From CAZGBT01 sp964524025 (GTDB taxonomy: Archaea; Aenigmatarchaeota; Aenigmatarchaeia; CG10238-14; EX4484-224), in NCBI GenBank assembly GCA_964524025.1, contig CAZGBT010000005.1:1-58893 (forward strand): DNA of 58,893 nt, given 5' to 3'. How positions within the stretch are numbered: position 1 is the first letter of the stretch; each line of letters begins with the position of its first letter. The translations under genes and the position numbers were made by a program. Below the pieces are notes generated by a model that was not told the origin of the DNA, searched no databases, and saw only the letters and a program-made list of their open reading frames with translations. Below are positions 49,312-57,504 of this stretch, one piece after another.

Positions 49312-50148
49312 CTAAACAAAAATTATTGAAGCATACCCAACAACAGAACTTTTATCGCCAGTTATATCACCAGAAGTTTTGTAACAAAGCAACTTTCCTT
49401 TTTTCGCTCCTAATTCCTTGCAGCAAGAAATTGCTATTAAAATAGGGCCAAAACCACAAACAGAAGCGTTAAGCTTTACTAAATTTTCATAAAATTTCCT
49501 TTCGTCCATTTTTTCTATAAACTTTATAAGTTTTGTATCAGCCTCCTTAGCTTTTTTATGAGGAATGTAATGAGAAAAATCTGACGATGCAAGCAAAATC
49601 CATCTTTCGCTTGCTTTCTTTATGCAATCAGCTATAAACTTTCCTACTTCTATGCATTGGTTAAAAAATTCTTCGCTCGGAAACGGATGCAAAACCGAAA
49701 TTGGAACAAACCTAAAATCGTTACCAAATCTAAACTGTAAAAATGGCAGCTGAACTTCTATTGAATGCTCGCTTTCATGCGGTATAGCGTCTAATTCTAT
49801 CCATCTACACTTTAATAAGCAACTAGCAAATTTTGTATCTATTAGAATCTCTCCTAGAGGAGTTTTCCACAAACCTTCTTTTAAGATAGCAAATGGTGAA
49901 CCCAAACCATAATGGTTTGGTCCTATGATAACATAATTTGCCTTTTTAATCCTCGAATATACCCAAGCGGCTGTCGTTCCAGAATATACATAGCCAGCAT
50001 GTGGTACTATTGCACCATAAAATTCCTCTTCTTTTATAAATTTAGGGCCAAACTTGTGGTTAATCAATTCTTTTATAAGTTTAATTAACTCATCTGGATC
50101 ACTAGGATAGAATGAACCTGCAAATCTTGCCTCCCTTATTTTAATCAT
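49312..50148 (-). CDS. MEMO1-family protein (AmmeMemoRadiSam component B)
   Basis: The 278-residue protein has the MEMO pattern EARFAGSFYPSDPDEL, APHAGYVYSG-like IVPHAGYVYSGTTAAW, IIGPNHYG, HSIEVQLPFLQ and SDFSHY, with the metal-binding His residues in PHAGY, HSIE and the late SDFSH. Related to extradiol dioxygenases. In bacteria and archaea it is linked with AMMECR1 and a radical SAM protein; here the radical SAM partner at 1360 lacks its cluster cysteines. The start is the ATG at 50148; the frame opens one codon earlier at TTG. Confidence 0.9.
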   Translation of the reverse strand: MIKIREARFAGSFYPSDPDELIKLIKELINHKFGPKFIKEEEFYGAIVPHAGYVYSGTTAAWVYSRIKKANYVIIGPNHYGLGSPFAILKEGLWKTPLGEILIDTKFASCLLKCRWIELDAIPHESEHSIEVQLPFLQFRFGNDFRFVPISVLHPFPSEEFFNQCIEVGKFIADCIKKASERWILLASSDFSHYIPHKKAKEADTKLIKFIEKMDERKFYENLVKLNASVCGFGPILIAISCCKELGAKKGKLLCYKTSGDITGDKSSVVGYASIIFV

Positions 50149-50244
50149 CAATTAAAATTGCAAAATTTCCATTAAAATTATATAATTTGCGGGTTAACCT
50201 TATTAAAGCTACTAAAGATAAATTAAATAGACTGGAGGTAAAAC

Positions 50245-50526
50245 GTGAGGGGAAAACGCTTAATGAAGTTGTTCTTCCATACTAAACCAGTAAAGATATT
50301 ATTAGAATTATTAACTGGTCCAAAATACGCAACCATTATAGCAAAAAAAATAGATTGTACTTATTCGCATACGGTAAAACTTTTAGATGTTTTTAACGAC
50401 TATGGGATTGTTAGTTTCGAAAAGAAGGGAAGGATCAAAATAATTAAATTAACGCCAAAAGGAGAGGAACTAGCGACTGCTCTTCATAAGTTAGTTTCTT
50501 TGTTGGAATCTATTAGGAGAAAATAG
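50245..50526 (+). CDS. Small winged-helix DNA-binding protein, GTG start
   Basis: A 93-residue stand-alone winged helix: KILLELLTGPKYATIIAKKIDCTYSHTVKLLDVFNDYGIVSFEKKGRIKIIKLTPKGEEL gives the MarR/PhiH-like fold with wing. A strong GGAGGT site just upstream (about 50233-50240) supports the GTG at 50245. Its stop overlaps the convergent recombinase gene by 14 nt. It is a likely local regulator. Confidence 0.7.
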   Translation: MRGKRLMKLFFHTKPVKILLELLTGPKYATIIAKKIDCTYSHTVKLLDVFNDYGIVSFEKKGRIKIIKLTPKGEELATALHKLVSLLESIRRK

Positions 50527-51430
50527 TTAAAGCTTCCTCCCCTTTCTTATACCATTTTTTAAGTTGGCTCTCTGTATAAAGTTCGTATTCTGTAGCTAAA
50601 TATCTTGCATGGCCAGCCAACCTATCAACTATAGGTCCTGGCAAGCCTGCAGATATAAGTTGCGTTTTGAAAAATTTTCTTAGTACGTGAGGATGTAAAT
50701 TATATCTTTTACCCACTTTCTTTGAGAAATTCTTAAATGCTTTGCTTAGTATAAACTGAAGGTTTTGGTAGGACATCTTCTTTCCGCTTTTCGTTGCAAA
50801 AATATAAGATTCTTCAGTTAGTTTTTCACCCCTTTTCTTCCTTTCCTCTAAATAAAGTTGTAAGTATTTTTTAGCTTCGTTCGTTATGAAAGTTATCCTT
50901 CCTTTTCTATGCTTTGAAATAAGAGACTTTACTTTAACCTTAGGTGGGTTCGTATTTAAATCCACATCTTTTAACCTCAACTCTAATAGCTCGCTTGCTC
51001 TTAATCCTGAAGATAAAAGAAAAAGTATGATAGCTTTAGTTCTTAGATTTGCCCTAAGCAAAATTTCTTTTAAATCATCTTTTGAAGGAAGGTAATCCTC
51101 ATGAATAGCATACTGCCTTAGCTTAATTTTTTCCTTTATTTCTATTCCATTTGCCTCGAAGAACTTTTTTAAAGAAAATGCCCAAGTTGCCACAGTCTTA
51201 GGAGCTAAATTCCTTGATGCCATCTTTATTAAAAAATCTTTGTAAAGTTGATTAGGATCTACAAGGCCTTTCTTTATATCTTCAACCAACTTATCTAAAT
51301 TGTCAAATTCCATAACTTTTGAAAAATACTTCAGACCTTTTAGGTAAGTATTTTTAGTGTTAATACTTCTCGTTAAAAGCAAAAGTTCACCAAGCATCCT
51401 TTTGACCGAGCTAAATTTTTCTATTTCCAC
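50513..51430 (-). CDS. xerA: XerA-like tyrosine recombinase
   Basis: The 305-residue protein has an N-terminal SAM-like core-binding domain (about 15-100) and a catalytic domain with the full set: R144 (SGLRASEL), K173 (ISKHRKG), H248 and R251 (HPHVLRKFF), H274 (AGHARY) and the nucleophile, probably Y285. The architecture and length fit XerA, which resolves chromosome dimers. No tRNA split or phage genes flank it. The spacing from H274 to the tyrosine is two residues longer than usual. Confidence 0.85.
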   Translation of the reverse strand: MEIEKFSSVKRMLGELLLLTRSINTKNTYLKGLKYFSKVMEFDNLDKLVEDIKKGLVDPNQLYKDFLIKMASRNLAPKTVATWAFSLKKFFEANGIEIKEKIKLRQYAIHEDYLPSKDDLKEILLRANLRTKAIILFLLSSGLRASELLELRLKDVDLNTNPPKVKVKSLISKHRKGRITFITNEAKKYLQLYLEERKKRGEKLTEESYIFATKSGKKMSYQNLQFILSKAFKNFSKKVGKRYNLHPHVLRKFFKTQLISAGLPGPIVDRLAGHARYLATEYELYTESQLKKWYKKGEEALTIFS

Positions 51431-51465
51431 ATTATTGATTTAAAATTTTACGAGGAAAAAGTTGT

Positions 51466-51906
51466 ATGAGACTGCCATTTGCTATAAAAGATCGTGTATA
51501 TGGAATAGCAGGGGAGTTTGAAGAACGTATCGATTCTTTCCTTAGGAATGAACTAGGATTAACCCCTATATTGGATTACGGGAGGGAGCGTGAATTATTT
51601 AAATTTTACATGGATGAGCATGGCGACATAATAGTATTGAAAATAAAACGTTCGGAAAGGCCGCTCATCTTAGATTTAAGAGTATCAGGAGAAAAAGTTA
51701 GATGTAAATTATTTGGCTATCTTGTTGAACCAGAAATCTACACCTCTGACGATTGCTCACTAAATAAATTAGATTTACGAGTATTATTCAGTTACTTTAA
51801 AAGTTCTTTTGAAGAAGAAGTTAAAAAAATAATTAAAGAAAGGGAGGAAGAAATAATCAGATTATACGAAGAAAAGAAAGCCATTCGTTCCTCTTACATA
51901 GTTTAA
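51466..51906 (+). CDS. Uncharacterised 146-residue protein
   Basis: The frame starts at an ATG 35 nt from the divergent recombinase gene. The product begins LPFAIKDRVYGIAGEFEERIDSFL, has a beta-rich middle (FYMDEHGDIIVLKIK, LILDLRVSGEKVRCKLFGY) and ends in a charged helix (EEEVKKIIKEREEEIIRLYEEK). No family is recognised. It precedes the L1-L10-L12 operon by about 30 nt. Confidence 0.55.
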   Translation: MRLPFAIKDRVYGIAGEFEERIDSFLRNELGLTPILDYGRERELFKFYMDEHGDIIVLKIKRSERPLILDLRVSGEKVRCKLFGYLVEPEIYTSDDCSLNKLDLRVLFSYFKSSFEEEVKKIIKEREEEIIRLYEEKKAIRSSYIV

Positions 51907-51939
51907 AACTTTTAATTTTTCTAATCCAAGTTAGGAAAC

Positions 51940-52572
51940 ATGGAAAAATTGAGAGGGGCCTTGCTTAAATCGTTAAAACAACTTAGAGAAATCTCTAAAA
52001 AAAGAAAATTCGAACAGTCTGTAGAACTTATAATAAATCTTAAGGGAATAGATTTGAGAAAGCCAGAAAATAGGATAAAAGAGGATATTATATTACCGCA
52101 TGGTAGAGGAGATGAAGCAAAAATCGTTGTATTTTCTGATACTTTTAAAGATTTGCCCTGCCCTGTGTTAGGAAGCAAAGAAATAGAAGCGTTAGGAAAG
52201 AATAAAAGGGAAGCTAAAAAATTAGCAAGAAAGACAGATTTTTTCCTAGCAGAGCCAAGGCTTATGCCGTTAATAGGAAGGAATTTAGGAAAGGTATTAG
52301 CACCAAGAGGAAAAATGCCAAGATTAATTAAGGGAGACCCGAAGAGTATGATAGAAAAATATAAGAAAGCTATTATGATAAAAACAAAGGATAACCCAGT
52401 TATCCAATGCAAAATTGGAAAAGAGAGCATGAAAGACGAAGATATTGCTGAAAATGCTATGGAAGTTATAAATACAGTAATTTCAAAATTACCAAAAGGT
52501 AAAGTTAACATAAAAAGTATTTTTCTGAAGTTTACGATGAGCAAACCTGTAAGGGTTGAAATAAAATGGTAA
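51940..52572 (+). CDS. rpl1: Ribosomal protein L1
   Basis: The 210-residue protein has KKRKFEQSVELIINLKGIDLRKPENRI, ILPHGRGDEAKIVVFSD, FLAEPRLMPLIGRNLGKVLAPRGKMP and the GKVNIKSIFLKFTMSKP end. It forms the L1 stalk. In archaea L1 often represses its own operon by binding the mRNA leader. Its last codons overlap the L10 ATG. Confidence 0.96.
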   Translation: MEKLRGALLKSLKQLREISKKRKFEQSVELIINLKGIDLRKPENRIKEDIILPHGRGDEAKIVVFSDTFKDLPCPVLGSKEIEALGKNKREAKKLARKTDFFLAEPRLMPLIGRNLGKVLAPRGKMPRLIKGDPKSMIEKYKKAIMIKTKDNPVIQCKIGKESMKDEDIAENAMEVINTVISKLPKGKVNIKSIFLKFTMSKPVRVEIKW

Positions 52573-53309
52573 GCGAAAGAAAAATCCAAATGGCTGAAGA
52601 AATTAAAAAGCTTCTAAAAGATTATAGAAGTTTTGGTGTTTTTGACTTGTTCAAGCTTACAACAAGAGAGTTCCAAATTATTAAGAGAAGATTAAATGAT
52701 CTGAAATTTAAAGTAGTGAAAAAGAAGATATTCATAAAAATTTTAGAAGAGTTAGGAAAGAAGGAAATAGAAAAATATTTGCCTAATCAAATTGGTTTAT
52801 TTTTTTCGAACGAAACCAATCCATTCAATCTTTTCAGAAAAATCGAGAGATGCATAGTCTATAGATTTGCGCTTCCAGGTGATACTGCACCTAGCGATAT
52901 AATAGTGCCTCCAGGACCTACTAAGTTAAAGCCTGGACCTGTCATAAGCGAATTTGCCAGGGCTAAAATACCAGCAAGAGTTGAAAAAGGCGTCATAACC
53001 GTAGTAAAGGAAGTTACTGCAGCAAAAAAAGGTGATGTTATAACAAAAGAATTGGCTTCCATTTTAAGGAAGCTTGAAATAAAACCAATTCCAGTTAAGT
53101 TAAAAGTAAGCGTTATTTGTTGCGATGGGGATATTTATCCGAGAAATGTTTTAGAACTTGTTTTTGAATATCCAAACTTACTCAAACGATGCATACAATA
53201 TGCGTTCAACCTTTCGATAAACATAAATTATCCAACTAAAGAAACTATAAGATATTTAATTATGAAAGCATATTATCATGCTAATGCGTTGAATAGGGTG
53301 ATGAAATGA
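52566..53309 (+). CDS. rpl10: Ribosomal protein L10/P0, short C-terminus
   Basis: The 247-residue protein carries the rRNA-binding N-terminal domain (FGVFDLFKLTTREFQIIKRRL) and the inserted domain (PAGDTAP-like LPGDTAPSDIIVPPGPTKLKPGPVISEF). The C-terminal stalk part stops after IQYAFNLSININYPTKETIRYLIMKAYYHANALNRVMK-type helices. Archaeal P0 is usually about 300-340 residues with several consecutive L12-binding helices and an acidic tail; here most of these are missing, so fewer L12 dimers should bind. It overlaps L1 by 7 nt and L12 by 4 nt. Confidence 0.92.
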   Translation: MVSERKIQMAEEIKKLLKDYRSFGVFDLFKLTTREFQIIKRRLNDLKFKVVKKKIFIKILEELGKKEIEKYLPNQIGLFFSNETNPFNLFRKIERCIVYRFALPGDTAPSDIIVPPGPTKLKPGPVISEFARAKIPARVEKGVITVVKEVTAAKKGDVITKELASILRKLEIKPIPVKLKVSVICCDGDIYPRNVLELVFEYPNLLKRCIQYAFNLSININYPTKETIRYLIMKAYYHANALNRVMK

Positions 53310-53596
53310 AGGAAGTTTATGCAGCTTTATTATTGCATAGCGCCGGTATAGAAATAAACGAAGAAAACATCAAGAAAGTGTTAAGTTCAGTAGGAATAGA
53401 AATAGACGAAAATAAAATAAAAGCCTTAGTTGCTTCTTTAGAAGGAGTTAATATAGATGAAGTTATCCAGCAAGCTCAGACGATTCCTACGGCTGCAGCA
53501 GCTCCTGCTGAAGAGAAAAAGGAGGAAGAAAAGAAGGAAGAGGAGGAAAAAAGAGAAGAGGAGGCTATAGCAGGGTTAGGAGCCTTATTCGGATAA
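53306..53596 (+). CDS. rpl12: Ribosomal protein L12/P1
   Basis: The 96-residue acidic stalk protein: an N-terminal dimerisation domain (VYAALLLHSAGIEINEENIKKVLSSVG), an Ala-rich hinge (IPTAAAAPAEEK), a charged stretch of Glu/Lys and the conserved factor-binding tail (AIAGLGALFG). It recruits EF-2 and EF-1A. It overlaps both neighbours by a few nt. Confidence 0.95.
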   Translation: MKEVYAALLLHSAGIEINEENIKKVLSSVGIEIDENKIKALVASLEGVNIDEVIQQAQTIPTAAAAPAEEKKEEEKKEEEEKREEEAIAGLGALFG

Positions 53597-54195
53597 TGGA
53601 AAGATTGCTTAAACTAGCAGAAAAGATTAAAGATAAGAATCTAAGGAAAAAAGTAATAGAACTTCTAAAAAATCCTAGTTTACAGCATCCAGAATTTAAT
53701 AAATATCCTAAAGAAAAGCTTGAAAATGCCATCTCACTTTTTACAGTAACAACACCCTCAGGCCCTATTACGGTACCAAGAGATGTTTTAAATCATACTA
53801 TAGCTGTAACCAAAGCTTGCATTTGCCTATCTCAGATATTAAAAGATACTTTTGGATTAAAGCTAAACGAAGATTATCTCATAGCAGCTGCTTTGTTGCA
53901 TGATGTTATGAAAGTCTTTGAGTGGAAGAGAGATGAAAAGGGTATTGAGCCAACTGGAATTCTTTTAGACCACTCTATGCTAGCTGTAGCAGAGCTTTAT
54001 AGAAGAGATTTTCCAGAAGAGGTTATCCATATAGTAGCGTCGCATATAGGAGAAAGTGGGCCGACGCCGCCAAGAACTTTCGAAGCTTTGCTGCTTTCTC
54101 AAGTAGATTCGATGCTCTCCTTAATAGAATTTAGAATAGCCCAACAAGCTTCATACTACCTTCTGTCACAGCAATCGAAAAAGGATGAAAAATAG
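53596..54195 (+). CDS. HD-domain metal-dependent hydrolase
   Basis: The 199-residue protein with HD motifs: H at LNHTIAVTKA, HD at AALLHDVMK, then LLDHSMLAV, HIVASHIGE and a late Asp in SQVDSML. These five metal ligands suit a phosphohydrolase acting on nucleotides or RNA ends. It shares one base with the L12 stop and overlaps the DHH gene by 11 nt. Linkage to a DHH nuclease suggests joint work in nucleic-acid turnover (inference). Confidence 0.8.
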   Translation: MERLLKLAEKIKDKNLRKKVIELLKNPSLQHPEFNKYPKEKLENAISLFTVTTPSGPITVPRDVLNHTIAVTKACICLSQILKDTFGLKLNEDYLIAAALLHDVMKVFEWKRDEKGIEPTGILLDHSMLAVAELYRRDFPEEVIHIVASHIGESGPTPPRTFEALLLSQVDSMLSLIEFRIAQQASYYLLSQQSKKDEK

Positions 54196-55225
54196 GAAAA
54201 TAGCAGAAAAGGTAGGAAAAGAATTAGCTCTTTTTCTTGAAAACTTAAAAATAAAGAATGCCTTGCTTATTCACGACGAGGATTGTGATGGAATAAGTTC
54301 AGCTAGTATCTTAGCTAAATTATTGAGAAAAAAAGATATAGAGATAGAGTTTTTAGCTGGACATGCAGGAGAAGATATCAAGATAAGCAGAAAGTTTGAT
54401 TTTTACTTTATCTTAGACATACCAGATCTTAAGCTCAAAACCAAAAATTATGCCATATTAGACCATCATCTACCGACTAAAGTTAACGTTCCTTATTTCA
54501 ATCCGAGATGCATAGACAAAGAAGCCTATATACCAGTTTCTTGCTTTGTTTATGAAGCTTATAAGGAAATTGTAAAAAAAAGGGATGCCTGTTGGTTAGC
54601 TGGAATCGGTATTTTAGGAGATTTTGCGATTAAAAGCTGTAAATACGTTCTAAAAGAAATAAAAAAGGAATTTCCAGAATTGATTAGTGGTTTTTCTCGA
54701 GAGTTACTTTTCGAAAAGTCGTTACTAGGAACTTTAACAAAAATAATTAACAGCTCAAGAATTGTAGCAGGGAAAAGAGGAGCTTCTATGGCTGCAAGCT
54801 TTTTGTCTAAAATAAATGATTGGAAAGAAGTTTTCAAGTTTAAAAAGAAAGAAAGCAAACTTTTGCTAAAATGGTACTTCAAATATATCGAGGAGATGGA
54901 GAAAATATTAAAGGTTTTTGAAAAGGAGAAGCTTGAGAATGAAAAGTTTGTCTTCTTTTTAGCGGAATCTAAATACAACTTAAGGTCTACCCTAGCATCT
55001 TACTTAACAAAGTTTTACAAGGGTAAGGTAATAGTGATAGGGCAAACTATTGGAAAGTTTATTCATTTTAGTGCAAGATGCGAAGGTTGTAGAATTAATC
55101 TAGTAAAGTTTATAGAAAAATTAAAGAAAAGCGTAAACGCTGAGGGGGGAGGTCATAGGCAAGCTGCTGGGTTTAGAATAAGAGAGGATAAGCTGAATGA
55201 TTTGTTATCTATTTTGAAATTTTGA
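54185..55225 (+). CDS. DHH-family nuclease/phosphoesterase (archaeal RecJ-like)
   Basis: The 346-residue protein has DHH motifs: the first Asp cluster in LIHDEDCDGISSASILA, FILDIPDLKL, LDHHLPT, then a linker, and the DHHA1 glycine motif GGGHRQAAGF near the end. Archaeal RecJ-like proteins of this type degrade single-stranded DNA or RNA or associate with the GINS-MCM complex. Length and order fit this group (GAN/RecJ-like). It is the last gene of the L1 operon. Confidence 0.87.
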   Translation: MKNRKIAEKVGKELALFLENLKIKNALLIHDEDCDGISSASILAKLLRKKDIEIEFLAGHAGEDIKISRKFDFYFILDIPDLKLKTKNYAILDHHLPTKVNVPYFNPRCIDKEAYIPVSCFVYEAYKEIVKKRDACWLAGIGILGDFAIKSCKYVLKEIKKEFPELISGFSRELLFEKSLLGTLTKIINSSRIVAGKRGASMAASFLSKINDWKEVFKFKKKESKLLLKWYFKYIEEMEKILKVFEKEKLENEKFVFFLAESKYNLRSTLASYLTKFYKGKVIVIGQTIGKFIHFSARCEGCRINLVKFIEKLKKSVNAEGGGHRQAAGFRIREDKLNDLLSILKF

Positions 55226-55273
55226 AATGACCCCCTTCGTAACCAGTAAGTTTTTAAGAGAAAAGTTAAATTC

Positions 55274-55441
55274 ATGAGATGCATTAGATGCGGATCTCCT
55301 CGAATAATAAGATTTCTTGATGGAATGGGGGAGAGAAGAATTTACTGCAAGGATTGCAGGGGAAGTTATCTAGAAGAAGCTGTTCTGGAGTTCGGAATAA
55401 AACCATTAAAGGAATTCATTTATACAAATCCACGAATCTGA
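55274..55441 (+). CDS. Zinc-ribbon mini-protein (55 aa)
   Basis: MRCIRCGSPRIIRFLDGMGE... has CIRC at 3-6 and CKDC at about 25-28, a clear zinc ribbon with a helical tail. A TTTTTAAGAG element about 23 bp before the ATG predicts a leaderless message. It stands alone between the DHH gene and the convergent fibrillarin gene. Confidence 0.6.
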   Translation: MRCIRCGSPRIIRFLDGMGERRIYCKDCRGSYLEEAVLEFGIKPLKEFIYTNPRI

Positions 55442-55443
55442 AT

Positions 55444-55548
55444 ATGAAGGTTAATATTAATATCATAAACGACAGAGATGTAAAGAAATTGCTTGTAAGT
55501 GTAAAACTAGGCAACAAAATTTTTGGATTTATCAAACCAATTGTGTAA
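55444..55548 (+). CDS. Possible 34-residue ORF after the zinc-ribbon gene
   Basis: A short frame beginning two bases after the previous stop: MKVNINIINDRDVKKLLVSVK and ending FGFIKPIV. It reads like one beta-alpha-beta unit, but the length gives little statistical support. The 3' end overlaps the convergent fibrillarin gene by 17 nt. Confidence 0.25.
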   Translation: MKVNINIINDRDVKKLLVSVKLGNKIFGFIKPIV

Positions 55549-56197
55549 CAAAAAATCCATGGTCAGCTTGATAAGGGTCTAATCTAACAAAGTCCAAAAC
55601 TTTAAAGTTTTCCTCTAATTTTTCTCTAGCTTCCCTAAAGACTATTGAAGGTCTTTTAGTTACATCAATACTCCTAGATTTAATAGCAACCATGCCAAAC
55701 CCTCCTTTTCTAAGGAATTCTAAACAATTTTTAGTAAAAATTTCGACCTCCTGCGGGTCTGCAACATCGCAATAGACCAAGTCTACCTCAAACGGAACTA
55801 GATCTCTGTATTCCTCAACTTTCCTAGCGTCAGCCAAGATTGGCATTATATTCTTCCTCTTTTCAGCTATCGGAACCAATTCTCTAAGGACTCTACTGCT
55901 AATTTCTACTCCAAAGATTATACCTTTTCTTCCAACTATATCGCTAAAATGTGAAATTGTAGTTCCAGTAGCAGCACCTAGATATAAAATTTTAAATCCT
56001 TTTTTTAGCGGAAACTTCTTGAGCCCATTCTTTATAGCTGCTGCTGGCTTGCTTCTCCATTTATCCCAAATCCTGTACTCAACATTGCCTATCTTTATCA
56101 ACTTTTCTCCATAAACCTTTTCGCCAGGAACCAAGTTTATAGTAGCTAAATCTTTTCCTATCTTATAAACACCTTCAAACTTTTCTTTTACCTTCAT
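55532..56197 (-). CDS. flpA: Fibrillarin (C/D RNP 2'-O-methyltransferase)
   Basis: The 221-residue protein has EYRIWDKWRSKPAAAIKNGL, the SAM-binding YLGAATGTTISHFSDIVG and GVEISSR, the catalytic DLVYCDVADP stretch and an AIKSRSIDVT loop. It is the methyltransferase of guide-RNA-directed rRNA/tRNA 2'-O-methylation, working with NOP5 and L7Ae. It overlaps the NOP5 gene by 23 nt. Confidence 0.96.
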   Translation of the reverse strand: MKVKEKFEGVYKIGKDLATINLVPGEKVYGEKLIKIGNVEYRIWDKWRSKPAAAIKNGLKKFPLKKGFKILYLGAATGTTISHFSDIVGRKGIIFGVEISSRVLRELVPIAEKRKNIMPILADARKVEEYRDLVPFEVDLVYCDVADPQEVEIFTKNCLEFLRKGGFGMVAIKSRSIDVTKRPSIVFREAREKLEENFKVLDFVRLDPYQADHGFFVTQLV

Positions 56198-57245
56198 ATT
56201 CCTCCATTATTTCTTTAATCCTTTCTTCTAAGTCTTGCTTAAGTTTAGGTCTTAGTTCTTTAGAATAAAAATCTATTTTAGCGGCCATGCTAAGCTTGCT
56301 GGCCAAAGCTCTGGCTATTTTCCCTCTCAGTTTTTTAGGAGCTTTTTGGATATATGGATGAATAAAAATTATACCATGCTTTGGAGATTTTCCTCTACCT
56401 CTTAAAAATCTGAACAAAGCTTTTTCTGCTCCCATTAGTTGAATTGTAGAAGCTGCTGCTTTTGCAAGTTTTTCTAAGCTTCCAGCTTTACTTATTAGTT
56501 TTGCTGCAAGAATAGTTCCTGCAATATTTTGCAGATTTGGTGCGAACTCTTTCAAATTCTTCTCCAAATAATCGACAAGTTTACTTCTTAACTCAAAAAG
56601 TTTGAGCAAAGTTTTTGAGTATTCTTTTAGAATTTCTTCGTCAAGATCCTTAAGCTCGGTCCCCATGCTTCTAGATGCTAAATCTTCCATTCCCTCGATT
56701 TTCTCTTTTCTTCCAAATTTTGCAACTAACTCAGCAAATTTTTTGTGATCGCTTACTACTTTTTCCATTTCTGGAAAATGGTATCCATACCATTCTCTTA
56801 ACCTTTCAACCAAAATATTAATGCTTTTATCCAACTCTTCTACAGCTCTTATAGCTTGAATTATAAATGGGTCCCTTCCGATGGACTCTTTTATAGCTAT
56901 CCTTGCCAATTCGGAACCGGCTAAACTTAAAAATTCAAAGAGTTTGGTTATATCCTTAAATTCTTCGTAGCAAAATTCTAAAAAATTCTTCTTAAACAGC
57001 TTCTCGACTCTCTCATCATATTCAAACGGAAAGTTGTCTTTTTTTACAACAAAATAAACATCAACATTTTGTTTTTTCATTTCTTCAAATAATTCCCTTT
57101 CTTCTTCTATTAAACCAAACCTTGACTGCCAAAACTTTTTTGCAGAATAAGATGGATCTTTACCAAAAAACTTTTTAGCAATAAGCTCTCCCTTATCGCT
57201 TACGCAAAAAACTCCAACTAGATTTGTAAAAATATATGCTTTCAT
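56175..57245 (-). CDS. nop5: NOP5/NOP56-58 family C/D RNP core protein
   Basis: The 356-residue protein: an N-terminal fibrillarin-binding domain, a coiled coil (about 120-250, with WYGYHFPEMEKVVSDHKKFA) and the Nop domain GTILAAKLISKAGSLEKLAKAAASTIQLMGAEKALFR with HGIIFIHPYIQKAP. It bridges fibrillarin and L7Ae on box C/D guide RNA. It precedes flpA in the usual order. Confidence 0.95.
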   Translation of the reverse strand: MKAYIFTNLVGVFCVSDKGELIAKKFFGKDPSYSAKKFWQSRFGLIEEERELFEEMKKQNVDVYFVVKKDNFPFEYDERVEKLFKKNFLEFCYEEFKDITKLFEFLSLAGSELARIAIKESIGRDPFIIQAIRAVEELDKSINILVERLREWYGYHFPEMEKVVSDHKKFAELVAKFGRKEKIEGMEDLASRSMGTELKDLDEEILKEYSKTLLKLFELRSKLVDYLEKNLKEFAPNLQNIAGTILAAKLISKAGSLEKLAKAAASTIQLMGAEKALFRFLRGRGKSPKHGIIFIHPYIQKAPKKLRGKIARALASKLSMAAKIDFYSKELRPKLKQDLEERIKEIMEEYEGKRKV

Positions 57246-57276
57246 ACTTTATTTTTCAAACTAAAAATTATTCAAT

Positions 57277-57504
57277 ATGGAGTACTTATTTTTAGTGGGC
57301 ATAGCCTTAATTTTTATAGGTTTTTTCCTGATCCTACTATCGGCATTTTTAATGGCGAAAAAGACAGAAGCTGCCTTCGTAGGTTTTATAGGGCCTATAC
57401 CAATAGGGGTTGCGACTAACAAAAAGTTATTGTATTTTGCATCTATTTTATCTCTAGTTCTGTTTTTAACTTTTATGTTCATGTTCTTAATGGGCAAAAC
57501 ATGA
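57277..57504 (+). CDS. TIGR00304/DUF131-like small archaeal membrane protein
   Basis: The 75-residue protein has two membrane helices, about 3-27 and 51-72, joined by AFVGFIGPIPIGVATNKK. The GFIGPIPI loop is the hallmark of this small archaeal family of unknown function. It overlaps the next ATG by 4 nt, so it is cotranslated with the tRNA methyltransferase. Confidence 0.7.
   Translation: MEYLFLVGIALIFIGFFLILLSAFLMAKKTEAAFVGFIGPIPIGVATNKKLLYFASILSLVLFLTFMFMFLMGKT

Noticed and set aside
51921..52589. Minus-strand frame of 222 codons over L1
   Set aside because: An antisense shadow of a conserved ribosomal protein; its hydrophobic Phe/Ser composition results from the reverse complement of Lys/Glu-rich codons.
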